Shown: positions 1-7,839 of the stretch, piece by piece
Position numbering within the stretch: position 1 is the first letter of the stretch
How the letters are laid out: every line of letters begins with the position of its first letter
Origin: Pseudogymnoascus destructans
Taxonomy: Eukaryota; Ascomycota; Leotiomycetes; Thelebolales; Thelebolaceae
DNA length: 64,000 nucleotides
Assembly (NCBI RefSeq): GCF_001641265.1
Contig: NW_020167520.1
Location: 1,116,001-1,180,000, forward strand
Reading direction: 5' to 3'
Notes under the pieces: generated by a model
Database searches by the model: none
What the model was told of the DNA's origin: nothing
The model's input: the letters and a program-made list of their open reading frames with translations, nothing else
Position numbers and translations under genes: made by a program

Positions 1-130
1 AAGCAGGACCGAAGGGAGTAGGGGTGGCAGGTGACTCCAACTCGGGAGACCCAGACATCTGGGCGGAAGAGCGCTTGAGAGGGGTGGCGACAGGCGCCAC
101 TGTCTTCTTGGGCTGCTTGCGCGGAGCCAT
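1..130 (-). CDS. N-terminus of antisense ORF at the 3' end of an LTR element (cut by window edge)
   Basis: An ATG at 130-128 on the minus strand opens a frame that runs off the left edge (43 codons visible). The peptide is basic and Pro/Ser/Thr-rich (starts MAPRKQPKKTV), looks disordered and shows no domain. It lies inside the 3' end of an element whose plus-strand polypurine tract and 3' LTR follow at 513-767, so it is antisense to that element. The position parallels the Cys-cluster antisense ORF at 1870-2484 in the next element. It could instead be a chance frame or part of another element. The rest of the gene is outside the window. Confidence 0.35.
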   Translation of the reverse strand, partial: MAPRKQPKKTVAPVATPLKRSSAQMSGSPELESPATPTPFGPA

Positions 131-512
131 GATTGACGGAACTAATCCACAGATCAGTCCCTGAAGACGAAGGACGGAAGGGAGGTAAATACCTTGCGAA
201 GAGGGAGTAAGCCTTGAAGCAAACCTTGGAAGAGGATCAAAAGGAAGAAGCCAAGAACCCAGAAGAGCGGGCACTTGGTGTGAGGTTGTGTGAGGAAAGT
301 AGGAAGTTGGGTAGGAAGTGGGAGTTAAGCGCGATGCCCACAACAACTGGGGGTGGCCTTGGCACAACAACAAGGGGGGTCACGGGACCCCCCTGACAGG
401 CGCGAGTTCGATAACAACAACCCACCCTACGCGCGAGCAAACAAGCCAAACAAGCCCAAACAAGGGCGCAATCAGCCCTGATCTCTATGCCTGGAATTGG
501 GGGCAATTCCCT
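131..512. other. 3' internal region of LTR element, no convincing gene
   Basis: This lies between the antisense ATG at 130 and the polypurine tract. Only short overlapping frames occur and none resembles a known protein. It is probably the 3' untranslated internal region of the left-edge retroelement. Confidence 0.4.
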
Positions 513-524
513 AGAAGGGGGAGG
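513..524 (+). promoter_or_regulatory. Polypurine tract of left-edge LTR element
   Basis: The run agaagggggagg ends four bases before the LTR start TGTAAGG at 529. This is where a plus-strand primer is expected next to a 3' LTR, so it orients the element on the plus strand with its body to the left. Confidence 0.6.
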
Positions 525-528
525 TAAT

Positions 529-767
529 TGTAAGGCGGCCCTCACGTGAGGGCACGTGAGCTGTCATGCTCTTACAGTGGACCTGGCGGGCTCGGTAAAT
601 TAGGGCCTACGGGTTCCTGTATATAAGGGGCTGGAGGCTCGGAGTGAGGCCTCCAGTCAATAGTTGCTGTATATACGTAGACCTATTGTTACGCATTGAA
701 TCCTACTTCCTACCTACTGATCTGGTTCCCTGAGCTCCCGTGTGACCCTGGGTCCTACGCCTTTACA
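529..767 (+). repeat. 3' LTR of left-edge retrotransposon (239 bp)
   Basis: It starts TGTAAGGCG and ends CGCCTTTACA, which are near-inverted termini with canonical TG and CA ends. A TATA box (tatataagg) lies near 620 and a polypurine tract precedes it. The partner LTR is outside the window, so the target duplication cannot be checked. Confidence 0.65.
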
Positions 768-1279
768 GCTTGCTATGCTGGTCGACCAAAGGCATAGCCA
801 TTAAAGGGTAGGGGAGGATGAGGCGATGGAGATAAGGGAAGGATGAGGCGATGGAGATAAGGGGAGGAGGGGTGATATACATACCTTATAATTGAAGATA
901 TGACTCCACTGTAGGTGGAGTCAAACCAAACTGATTCCTCTGTGTCTGCCCTCGGATGCATGTTTGTATGTTTGTAAGAAGAACAGCCACAAAGTAAGGT
1001 GCAACTGGCTGTATCCTAGCGCATAGTCCCTTCCCAAATGCTGTATATGTCTATGTCGTTTGGACACGTCCAAACGACCTCTCAACTTCGATTCGAACGA
1101 AGGACAAAGCGGCATTCCATTGCCGCTCGTCCTGCCGAAGCGCAAATCGCCCAAGCGCAGTGTGGCTAATAGTAGGATGAGATCTTGTCTACTAGCGCAA
1201 GATATCTTATATATTGCCTGTACAATACAGAAAGGTTAAATCTTTGCACCGTACAATATTAATGTGAAATCTCATAAGA
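768..1279. other. Non-coding repeat-flanking stretch
   Basis: No credible gene. A 22-bp unit (ggatgaggcgatggagataagg) occurs twice at about 827-865. The part from about 1150 is AT-rich and probably decayed transposon sequence. Confidence 0.4.
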
Positions 1280-1346
1280 ATCTCACAAGACACGTCATTA
1301 ATCCTATGACTTTCTTGCATAAGGTTGACTTGACAGAGGAGGCGGA
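1280..1346 (-). repeat. Left piece of an older, related LTR
   Basis: The sequence up to 1346 aligns with the interior of the 475-bp LTR (cttgcataagg..cagaggaggcgga against cttgcgtaaggg..cagaggaggcagg), and it continues at 9261 after the inserted element. So the chromovirus landed inside a diverged LTR of a sister subfamily. The outer left limit is uncertain. The last five bases, GCGGA, are the target duplication. Confidence 0.6.
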
Positions 1347-1821
1347 TGTAACGCTGACTTCTAAACGATAGAAGACACAGAGGTTCTCTTGCGTAAGGGT
1401 TTACTTATCAGAGGAGGCAGGGGATCAGACACAAAGGCTTCAAGTAACACGTTACTAGTATATAACAAATACTGTATTGAGTTGAGCACGAAGCTCCTAT
1501 CTAAGGAAATACTATCTACTTATATAGTGGCGTCGTGCCTAGTGGACTCTTGGGAACTCACTCGAGTCCTCAGAGTCCTGGACTCTTAGGACTCTTCTCA
1601 TCATCCTGCGAGTCCATCACGTGCCTAGTGGACTCCTGGGAACTCACTCGAGTCCTCGGAGTCCTGGACTCTTAGGACTCTTCTCATCATCCTGCGAGTC
1701 CGTCACGTGATACTTTCGGAACTACTATTCCCCGCTGCCTCTCCAGGTACCAGGGCCGGTCTCATGCGACCTCCCTCCTTCCTGTCCTGTAGTTGGCCAG
1801 CCTTCTTGTTCCGTCGTAACA
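1347..1821 (-). repeat. 3' LTR of chromovirus (475 bp)
   Basis: Reading on the minus strand, U3 contains two 86-bp tandem units, then a TATA box (tatataag, complement of about 1521-1528). The rest is R/U5, ending GCGTTACA at 1347. The split right copy totals the same length (191 + 284 bp). Confidence 0.95.
1534..1705. repeat. Two 86-bp tandem units in U3 with a GGACTC/GAGTCC array
   Basis: Units start at 1534 and 1620 and differ at only a few bases. Each carries three GGACTC and three GAGTCC hexamers, giving 12 in about 170 bp. On the element's strand they lie upstream of the TATA box, where enhancer repeats are usual in retroelement U3 regions. The same pair recurs in the other LTR from 8968. 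Confidence 0.85.
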
Positions 1822-1837
1822 CTCGCTCCCTTCCCCT
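1822..1837 (-). promoter_or_regulatory. Polypurine tract of chromovirus
   Basis: The minus strand reads aggggaagggagcgag directly before the 3' LTR start TGTTACG. This is the expected primer site for plus-strand DNA synthesis. Confidence 0.75.
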
Positions 1838-1869
1838 GGGCATTCGTCTCGAATCCTATAAGTACGTCC

Positions 1870-2484
1870 ATGTCCCTGGGACTCTGCTGCTCCTCAGCGA
1901 GTCCTTCAACATGCAACATGCCTACTGACACTGCCCGCAAACTCCAGGAACGCAACGATCTTGTCCGTCGAATAAAGAACCACGGATACGAACTACCCGA
2001 AATGGATTCTTGCTCGAACTGCGTGAGGCGAAACGTTACTTGCGTGTCGTCTCCAAATGATTCACGGCGGTGCGCTGAGTGCGTTCGTCGCAACTTGAAA
2101 GAAAAATGTGACTGTATGGGTCCTGAGCATCCCGACTGGGTGAAGCTCGAACGGGAGGAGGATCGCCTGGATCGCGAAGAGGAAGAAACCCTTTCGAAGT
2201 TACTTCGTCTGCGGAAGCAGAAACGCCTCATCCGAACCCGTGGTAAAGATATGCTCCGGCGAGGTTTGAAAACCCTCGACGAGCTTGATGCGGCAGAGGA
2301 GGCCGAACGTGTGGCTGCTGAGAAGCGTGACGCTGTTGAGGCCAAGGAACAGGCAGTTAGCGCTGCCTCCTCATCTGTGACCGGGACCCCCGCTTCCTCC
2401 GATCCACTGGCCTACTCCCCTGCATCTTGGGATCAATGGCTGGCGGATGGCGGCGTCGATATTCCTCCAGCAGTTCTTTGCTGA
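1870..2484 (+). CDS. Antisense ORF: Zn(II)2Cys6-like cluster plus predicted coiled coil
   Basis: This is a 204-codon plus-strand frame inside the minus-strand chromovirus, between the 3' LTR and the end of pol; its last 128 bp overlap pol. In-frame ATGs lie at 1870 and 1918; the second gives a cleaner start. Cysteines at residues 48, 51, 58, 68, 71 and 80 fit C-x2-C-x6-C-x9-C-x2-C-x8-C, the spacing of fungal Zn(II)2Cys6 DNA-binding clusters, with a seventh at 82. Residues about 91-165 are rich in Glu, Arg, Lys, Leu and Ala with heptad-like leucines, suggesting a dimerising coiled coil. A Ser/Pro tail follows. A cluster followed by a coiled coil is the layout of many fungal transcription factors. 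Function, expression and DNA binding are inferred. The nearby LTR could supply the promoter. Confidence 0.6.
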   Translation: MSLGLCCSSASPSTCNMPTDTARKLQERNDLVRRIKNHGYELPEMDSCSNCVRRNVTCVSSPNDSRRCAECVRRNLKEKCDCMGPEHPDWVKLEREEDRLDREEEETLSKLLRLRKQKRLIRTRGKDMLRRGLKTLDELDAAEEAERVAAEKRDAVEAKEQAVSAASSSVTGTPASSDPLAYSPASWDQWLADGGVDIPPAVLC

Positions 2485-5400
2485 TGTTCCTTGTTGGTTC
2501 CCATGAATTATCCGTAGGTTCGTAATTTTCCCATTTTATCAAAAACTCTTCTCGACGTCCTACTAACCTTCTGTCTAGGATCGCTTCGACCTCATATTCG
2601 ATTATCTCATTCTCGGGTTGGAGTTCGGTGTCGGTCGCAACTGGGGTATTTCCTCTTGCTGGTTCCAGTAGTGAGACATGAAATACCGGGTGTAGTCTAG
2701 ACTTCCTGGGTAGCTGCAGTCTGTAATTAACTGAGCTGACTTTGTTCAATATTTTGAATGGTCCCAATTTCTTGAAGTCCAACTTTGTGCTTGGTCGTTT
2801 CGTTTTGATATGTTTCCGGAGTAGGTATACTTTATCCCCCTCCTTGAAGGCAGGTTCCATACTGCGCTTCTTGTTTGCGTATGCGGCGGATCGTTCATTT
2901 AAGAATTGGATGTCCGTCGCAAGTTGTTCGTGGAACGATCTCAGTTGTTCCACCACGATCAGGGCTTGTTCAGCTCGTGATTCATCCGGTCTTGGTTGCC
3001 TATATGCTTCTGGCTGGTAGCCATAATTGGCAAAGAACGGTGAGACTTTCGTTGCTTCTGTCATCGCGCTGTTATATGCAAACTGTGCGATGGGTAAGAT
3101 CTGAACCCAGTTATCCTGTTGATGATTGACATAGCTTCGCAGGTACTGTTCAAGGGTCTGATTTAATCTTTCTGTTTGGCCATCTGTCTGGGGATGAAAA
3201 GCTGTTGATAGCTTATGATTTGTTCCCAGTAGCGCCATCAATGATTTCCAGAATTTCGAAGTAAAGAGCTTGTCTCTATCTGAGATGATTTCTTCTGGCA
3301 TCCCATGATCGGCTAATATGACTCGAATGAAGGTATATGCGAGCGCCTCGGCGTCGCTAGCTTCTAGATATGGTATAAACTTCCCATATTTCGTGAGTCT
3401 TTCCGTGATGACGAGGATAGAGTCGTATTCTATTCCTGTTAACGGGTCCTTGGAGGGTGGAAGCTTGACGATGAAGTCCAAAGCTATTGATTTCCACGCT
3501 CCTTTTGGTACTGGTGTCGACTTGAGTTGTCCGTATGGCAGATGCCTATTGGATTTTGACTTGCTGCAAATGTCGCACTCTCTTACCACTGTCTCTACCT
3601 GCTTCCTCATACCTGGGAAGTAGTAGTGTCGAGTGATTCGTTCGAAGGTTCGTGTTACTCCCTGATGACCGTGTGCTGGTAACGAGTGTTGTTCTTGCAC
3701 CAGCGGGCGTCTCATTTGACTTGGGACATACACTAACCCTTTGTATCGAATCAATCCTTGTTCGTCGATGGCGAAGTCGCCTTCGACTTTGGACAAGACT
3801 CGCTTGGCGCATTCGTCTGTTGCGTAAGCTTTCTTGAGTCTTTCCTCGAGTTCTGTATCTTCGATGACTGAGATCGTCGCTAGTAACTCGTTGTACTGTA
3901 TTCCTGCATCTGTTTTCTTCAGAATTGCTCTAGGTCTTTCTTCCTTTGGGCCGGCGTAGTCGGTCCGTCTGCTGAGAGCATCTGCTCTTGCATTCTCAGA
4001 GCCCTTGCGATAGGTTATCGTGAAGTTGTAGGCTGCGAGGGTTTCTGCCCAGCGGACTTGTCTGTGGTTTAAAACCTTGGTCGTGGTGAAATATATGAGG
4101 TTCTTGTGATCCGTCCATACCTGCACAGGGTAGGTGGATCCCTCAAGATATACTCGCCACTGCTCAAAGGCAACGACAATAGCCAGTAGCTCCTTGTCGT
4201 GGATGTCGTAATTGAGTTCCGCGGGTGACAGTTTCCTAGAGTAGTACGCGATTGGTTTGAACTTACCGTTCTCGTCTGGTTGATTCAGACATGCTCCAAT
4301 TGCGAAGTCAGAAGAGTCCGTTTCGAGGATGATCTTCTTTGCAGGGTCAAATGTAGCAAGGATAGGTGCTTCCGTGAACTTCGTCTTAAGTTCCTGGAAA
4401 GCAGCCTCTGCCTTGTCCGTCCATTTGAATTCGAGATCCTTTCTGGTAAGCTCCGTGAGTGGTTGAGCTACCTTGGAATATCCCGAGATGAATCTTCGGT
4501 AGAAGTTGGCGAAGCCTAGGAAGGCTTGCACTTCCTTGACCGTGGTCGGTGTTGGCCATTCCAACACTGCCGTTACTTTTGCTTGGTCCATCTTGATGCC
4601 ATGCATTCCAATAATGTAACCCAAGAATTCGACTTGGTTTTTATGGAACTCGCACTTCTCTGGTTTGAGGAGTAAGCTGTACTCCTTTAGTTTCTTCAGG
4701 ACGAGTTTGACATGCTTGACATGCTCCTCCTTGGTTGCTGAATACACCAGGACATCGTCTAGGTAGACAATGGTAAAGATGTCTAAGTATTCGTGCAAAG
4801 CATCATTCATCAGTCGTTGCATGGATGCGGGTGCGTTTGTTAGCCCAAAGGGCATGACTTGATACTCGAATAGGCCATAGCGGGTGCGGAATGCTGTTTT
4901 CCACTCTTCCCCAGCCTTGATTCGGATCAGGTTGTATGCTCCTCGCAGATCTAGCTTACTGAAGATCTTTGCTCCTTGAAATCTATCGTGTAGTTCGTTG
5001 ATTAACGGCAGGGCATACCTGTCCTTGATTGTGATGTTGTTCAACGCTCGATAGTCCACACATAACCGTAGGGAGCCGTCTTTCTTTGGTACGAAAAGCA
5101 CCGGACTTCCTGCGGGTGATGTGGATGGTTTGATGAATCCTTTTGCTAGGTTATCATCAATGTACTCCTTGAGTACCTTTAGCTCTTTTTCTGATAGCTG
5201 ATATATTGGTCCGAACGGTGGACTCTTGTCTTTCTCCAAAGGTATCTCGTGATCCCATGGTTGGTGCTTAGGAAGCGCCTCGTTCTTAGGGCCTTCCTGG
5301 AATAATCGCTCGTATTCCTTGTACTCCACCGGTATACTCGTCGGTGAGGATGCCTGGGCTAGGTCATCGAGCTCGGAGGTTGCACATAACTCCTTCCGGC

Positions 5401-5896
5401 CCTGGGAGGGTTTCTCCCGTTGTCGCGTGTCCGTCCGTTGTTCACACGCGCACTGGCTCATCACAACTTTCTCGTTCCACCAGTCGATCTGGGGGTTGTG
5501 TTTCTTGAGCCATGGCATACCAAGGATGCACGCATGGTTGTCCATGTGCACGATGTCAAACTGAATCGTTTCCTTGTGCCCGTGTAGCATGACCATTTCC
5601 AATGGGACCGTTTCGTGGGTCACCATTCCTTCATTAGTCGAGATGGGCTCTCCATCTACGACCATTAACGGGTATGGTTCGGTTTTCAATTGCGTCTTGA
5701 AACCTTGCGTGTCTGCTACTTTCTTTGTCATAAAGTTGCCCGTCGCTCCTGAGTCAATCATTGCTCGGAGGTGTCGCTGTTGTATCTTAGCGACCACATA
5801 TAGTTGCATGCTGCCCGTCGTGGCGCATAGCTGGTCTGTACTAGGCCTCTTCGTGTCGCTCACCGGTGGCCTACCGTCGAGGACTCCTAGTTTTTT
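2357..5896 (-). CDS. pol: Chromovirus pol polyprotein (protease-RT-RNase H-integrase-chromodomain)
   Basis: The frame is open from about 5920 to a stop at 2357 and has no good ATG at its head; entry is probably by -1 frameshift at 5896-5890. Counted from the GTG at 5863 (1168 codons): aspartic protease IDSGAT near residue 37; reverse transcriptase with YLDD near 368; RNase H (ETDSSDFAIG) near 500; integrase zinc motif (H..H..C..C) near 690-740; integrase core with ISDRD and the downstream Glu in NQTLEQYLR; and a C-terminal chromodomain (FLIKWENYEPTDNSWEP) near 1110. All catalytic motifs look intact. The chromodomain suggests targeting of integration to modified chromatin. Confidence 0.95.
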   Translation of the reverse strand, partial: KKLGVLDGRPPVSDTKRPSTDQLCATTGSMQLYVVAKIQQRHLRAMIDSGATGNFMTKKVADTQGFKTQLKTEPYPLMVVDGEPISTNEGMVTHETVPLEMVMLHGHKETIQFDIVHMDNHACILGMPWLKKHNPQIDWWNEKVVMSQCACEQRTDTRQREKPSQGRKELCATSELDDLAQASSPTSIPVEYKEYERLFQEGPKNEALPKHQPWDHEIPLEKDKSPPFGPIYQLSEKELKVLKEYIDDNLAKGFIKPSTSPAGSPVLFVPKKDGSLRLCVDYRALNNITIKDRYALPLINELHDRFQGAKIFSKLDLRGAYNLIRIKAGEEWKTAFRTRYGLFEYQVMPFGLTNAPASMQRLMNDALHEYLDIFTIVYLDDVLVYSATKEEHVKHVKLVLKKLKEYSLLLKPEKCEFHKNQVEFLGYIIGMHGIKMDQAKVTAVLEWPTPTTVKEVQAFLGFANFYRRFISGYSKVAQPLTELTRKDLEFKWTDKAEAAFQELKTKFTEAPILATFDPAKKIILETDSSDFAIGACLNQPDENGKFKPIAYYSRKLSPAELNYDIHDKELLAIVVAFEQWRVYLEGSTYPVQVWTDHKNLIYFTTTKVLNHRQVRWAETLAAYNFTITYRKGSENARADALSRRTDYAGPKEERPRAILKKTDAGIQYNELLATISVIEDTELEERLKKAYATDECAKRVLSKVEGDFAIDEQGLIRYKGLVYVPSQMRRPLVQEQHSLPAHGHQGVTRTFERITRHYYFPGMRKQVETVVRECDICSKSKSNRHLPYGQLKSTPVPKGAWKSIALDFIVKLPPSKDPLTGIEYDSILVITERLTKYGKFIPYLEASDAEALAYTFIRVILADHGMPEEIISDRDKLFTSKFWKSLMALLGTNHKLSTAFHPQTDGQTERLNQTLEQYLRSYVNHQQDNWVQILPIAQFAYNSAMTEATKVSPFFANYGYQPEAYRQPRPDESRAEQALIVVEQLRSFHEQLATDIQFLNERSAAYANKKRSMEPAFKEGDKVYLLRKHIKTKRPSTKLDFKKLGPFKILNKVSSVNYRLQLPRKSRLHPVFHVSLLEPARGNTPVATDTELQPENEIIEYEVEAILDRRLVGRREEFLIKWENYEPTDNSWEPTRNISKELLEEYRRRHPPAIDPKMQGSRPVDRRKRGSRSQMRRQR

Positions 5897-6219
5897 GACT
5901 CGTCCGAGGAAGGATAGTATTCATCCGCTTCCAATGGTGGTCCTTGGGGAGATCGTTTCCCTCGCTCTTCTGCTTCGTCTAGCAGATGTGGGTATTTCTC
6001 GTATACCTGTTCGCTTTTGATAGGCAAGTCCCCTTCAGACTGGCTTCGCCTGAGGGCGTGAACTTGCTCTGCGTCTCTGAAGTGTATCCTGGGCGAGGAT
6101 CGGGGAAACAACTGATTCTGGTGTTTCTTTTTCCAGTGGAGCTTGCAGTCATCTTCGCTGCAATACTCCCAGTAGACATACGCGTGCCAGGGATGATCAG
6201 TCTCTGTTGCGTCTGTCAT
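5887..6219 (-). CDS. Small Cys/His ORF between gag and pol
   Basis: 110 codons from the ATG at 6219, which lies 20 nt after the gag stop. The frame itself is open from 6396, overlapping gag by about 150 nt in the -1 phase. It contains a C-x4-C-x2-H-x4-H motif (YCSEDDCKLHWKKKH). A similar Cys/His segment sits between gag and protease in other fungal gypsy polyproteins, from memory. The C-terminus is acidic and ends on the slippery heptamer. Translation may be by reinitiation after gag or by a non-canonical frameshift. Confidence 0.7.
   Translation of the reverse strand: MTDATETDHPWHAYVYWEYCSEDDCKLHWKKKHQNQLFPRSSPRIHFRDAEQVHALRRSQSEGDLPIKSEQVYEKYPHLLDEAEERGKRSPQGPPLEADEYYPSSDESKN
5890..5896 (-). 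promoter_or_regulatory. -1 ribosomal frameshift heptamer A-AAA-AAC
   Basis: On the minus strand the small ORF reads TCA AAA AAC TAG, so a perfect X-XXY-YYZ heptamer sits directly before its stop. A -1 slip enters the pol frame. About seven bases downstream, CCTC can pair with GAGG around an inner CGGT/ACCG hairpin, a possible stimulatory stem. Pairing was judged by eye and not folded. Confidence 0.8.
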
Positions 6220-6239
6220 TGATAGTTCCCGCTGTCCTC

Positions 6240-7793
6240 TCACCCATGCACTATCTTCCCTCGGAGGCTCCTTTCGATGCGTGGAGTGGGTCTCGCATTT
6301 TCCCGTCGGAGCATATCTCTGGCTTTCTCGTCGTACTTCTTCAGGGCTCTCCTGCGGTCCTGGTAGTAAAGTTCGACGCTTTTCATATACTTCAGTTTAG
6401 CCATATGCTCGACATCCTTCTCCAGTTCTTCCGCTTCTTGGGCTTCCAACTTAGCTACGTCTTGGGACGTGCCAAGCAGCCTGCGGGTATTCGTTAGTTG
6501 GTCGTAGTATCTCCAGAGGTCATCCTTGCAGTCGTCCACCTTGCACTTTAACGGAAGTTCCTGTAACAGGTTCCCGTAGAGGTCTTTAAGCATGGGGATT
6601 CTCCTCTGGCCATTGGGCTTGTCTCGTTCGGCCCTAATCTTCACGTGGGCGTGTTTTGCCATGCGTCTTACTACGCTCTTGCACCGTGGACTCATTGGTT
6701 CCGTAGGTGCGAGTTCATCGAAGGTCTCTTGTTCCGAGACGGTGAACGATTCCGCCTCCGACCCTTCATCTGAGCTCTCGTCTTCTGGGGTGCTTTCGCC
6801 GTTTATTCCCCAGTCCTGTTTGCTCACAAACGTTGCGTTCAACTGTCCTGTCCAGGTGGCATTGAGTTGTTTGCCGACTTTGCGTCCGCCGTTCCCTTTC
6901 TTTGGCTGTCTGCAGTCTCGGGCCATGTGGCCTGGCTTGTCGCAGTTAAAACAGAGTCGTTCCTTGAATTGTCTGTCTTTCTTAGGGTCACGGGGTCGTC
7001 CAGGTTTGAACGTGGCATCGAGTTCCATTGGGTCCGACCAACGGTTGTCTCGCGGGTGTTGATCCCGTCGTCTGCCCTCGTTTCCCCGGTAGGGGTAACT
7101 TTTCTTGGGCTTGTCATAGGTCCGACGTTCCTTCTGGAATTCGTATAGTCGATTGTCGATTCGGACCGTATGTTCGATTAGCGCTACCATGTCCATTGGT
7201 TGTTGTTCCAAACGGGCAAGTTCCATACGTATATGGCTCTTCAGCCCACGTCGGTAGTGGCTGATGAGTGCGCTGGCGTCCCATCCTGTCTGATTGCCGT
7301 ATCTCTGGAATTCTGTGGAGTACGTGAGGGCGCTGCCAGTCTGCTTAAGTGCAAACAGATGGTCTTCGGCGGTCTTAATCTCATCGATGTCTCCGAACAT
7401 GCGTCGGATTTCCTTACAGAATCCATTCCAGCTGCCAAACATAGTCTGCGTAGTTGTCATGCTTCCATTGGTACTTTCATATTTGAAATAGTCCTTGAGG
7501 AATGGTTCGATCCATCGCAGGGCTTCCCCCCTAAGGTAGGACGCAGTCCACAGGGCATAGCTCTCCTGGGTGGGAAACTTCTCATCATTGAAGTGCTGGT
7601 ACAGTTCGACCTGTAGCAAAAACACCTCAAGTTCCTTTCGGTTGCCGGAGTAAGTGTCGGGCAACTTGACGCGTAGAGTTTCCTTGAGTTCGTTGACGGT
7701 GGGTGCATCGGGCATCTCTTCATTCTCAGGCTTAGACCTCTGAGACGAAGTTGGCGTGGTGGTGGTTTTCCCCTTCGAACTGACGACAGACAT
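6240..7793 (-). CDS. gag: Chromovirus gag (capsid-nucleocapsid)
   Basis: 517 codons from an ATG at 7793, 47 nt inside the 5' LTR edge. The N-terminal 40 residues are polar. A retrotransposon gag/capsid fold follows (LPDTYSGNRKELEVFLLQ onward, about residues 40-210), then a basic stretch and one CCHC zinc knuckle (CFNCDKPGHMARDC near 275-290). An acidic region and a charged helical C-terminus complete it. It forms the virus-like particle and packages element RNA. The stop TGA at 6242-6240 overlaps the next frame. Confidence 0.9.
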   Translation of the reverse strand: MSVVSSKGKTTTTPTSSQRSKPENEEMPDAPTVNELKETLRVKLPDTYSGNRKELEVFLLQVELYQHFNDEKFPTQESYALWTASYLRGEALRWIEPFLKDYFKYESTNGSMTTTQTMFGSWNGFCKEIRRMFGDIDEIKTAEDHLFALKQTGSALTYSTEFQRYGNQTGWDASALISHYRRGLKSHIRMELARLEQQPMDMVALIEHTVRIDNRLYEFQKERRTYDKPKKSYPYRGNEGRRRDQHPRDNRWSDPMELDATFKPGRPRDPKKDRQFKERLCFNCDKPGHMARDCRQPKKGNGGRKVGKQLNATWTGQLNATFVSKQDWGINGESTPEDESSDEGSEAESFTVSEQETFDELAPTEPMSPRCKSVVRRMAKHAHVKIRAERDKPNGQRRIPMLKDLYGNLLQELPLKCKVDDCKDDLWRYYDQLTNTRRLLGTSQDVAKLEAQEAEELEKDVEHMAKLKYMKSVELYYQDRRRALKKYDEKARDMLRRENARPTPRIERSLRGKIVHG

Positions 7794-7839
7794 GTTGCTT
7801 TGTGTGTAAGCCGGTACCTCGTAGAAGTGGTGCTCAAAG

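Noticed and set aside
1060..1170. tRNA-like ttcgattcgaa segment
   Set aside because: Resembles a T-loop by itself, but no acceptor stem, anticodon arm or Pol III box A could be arranged around it.
2357..5863. Choosing the GTG at 5863 as the pol start
   Set aside because: The frame is open upstream to about 5920, no ATG is suitably placed, and a perfect -1 heptamer gives a better entry.
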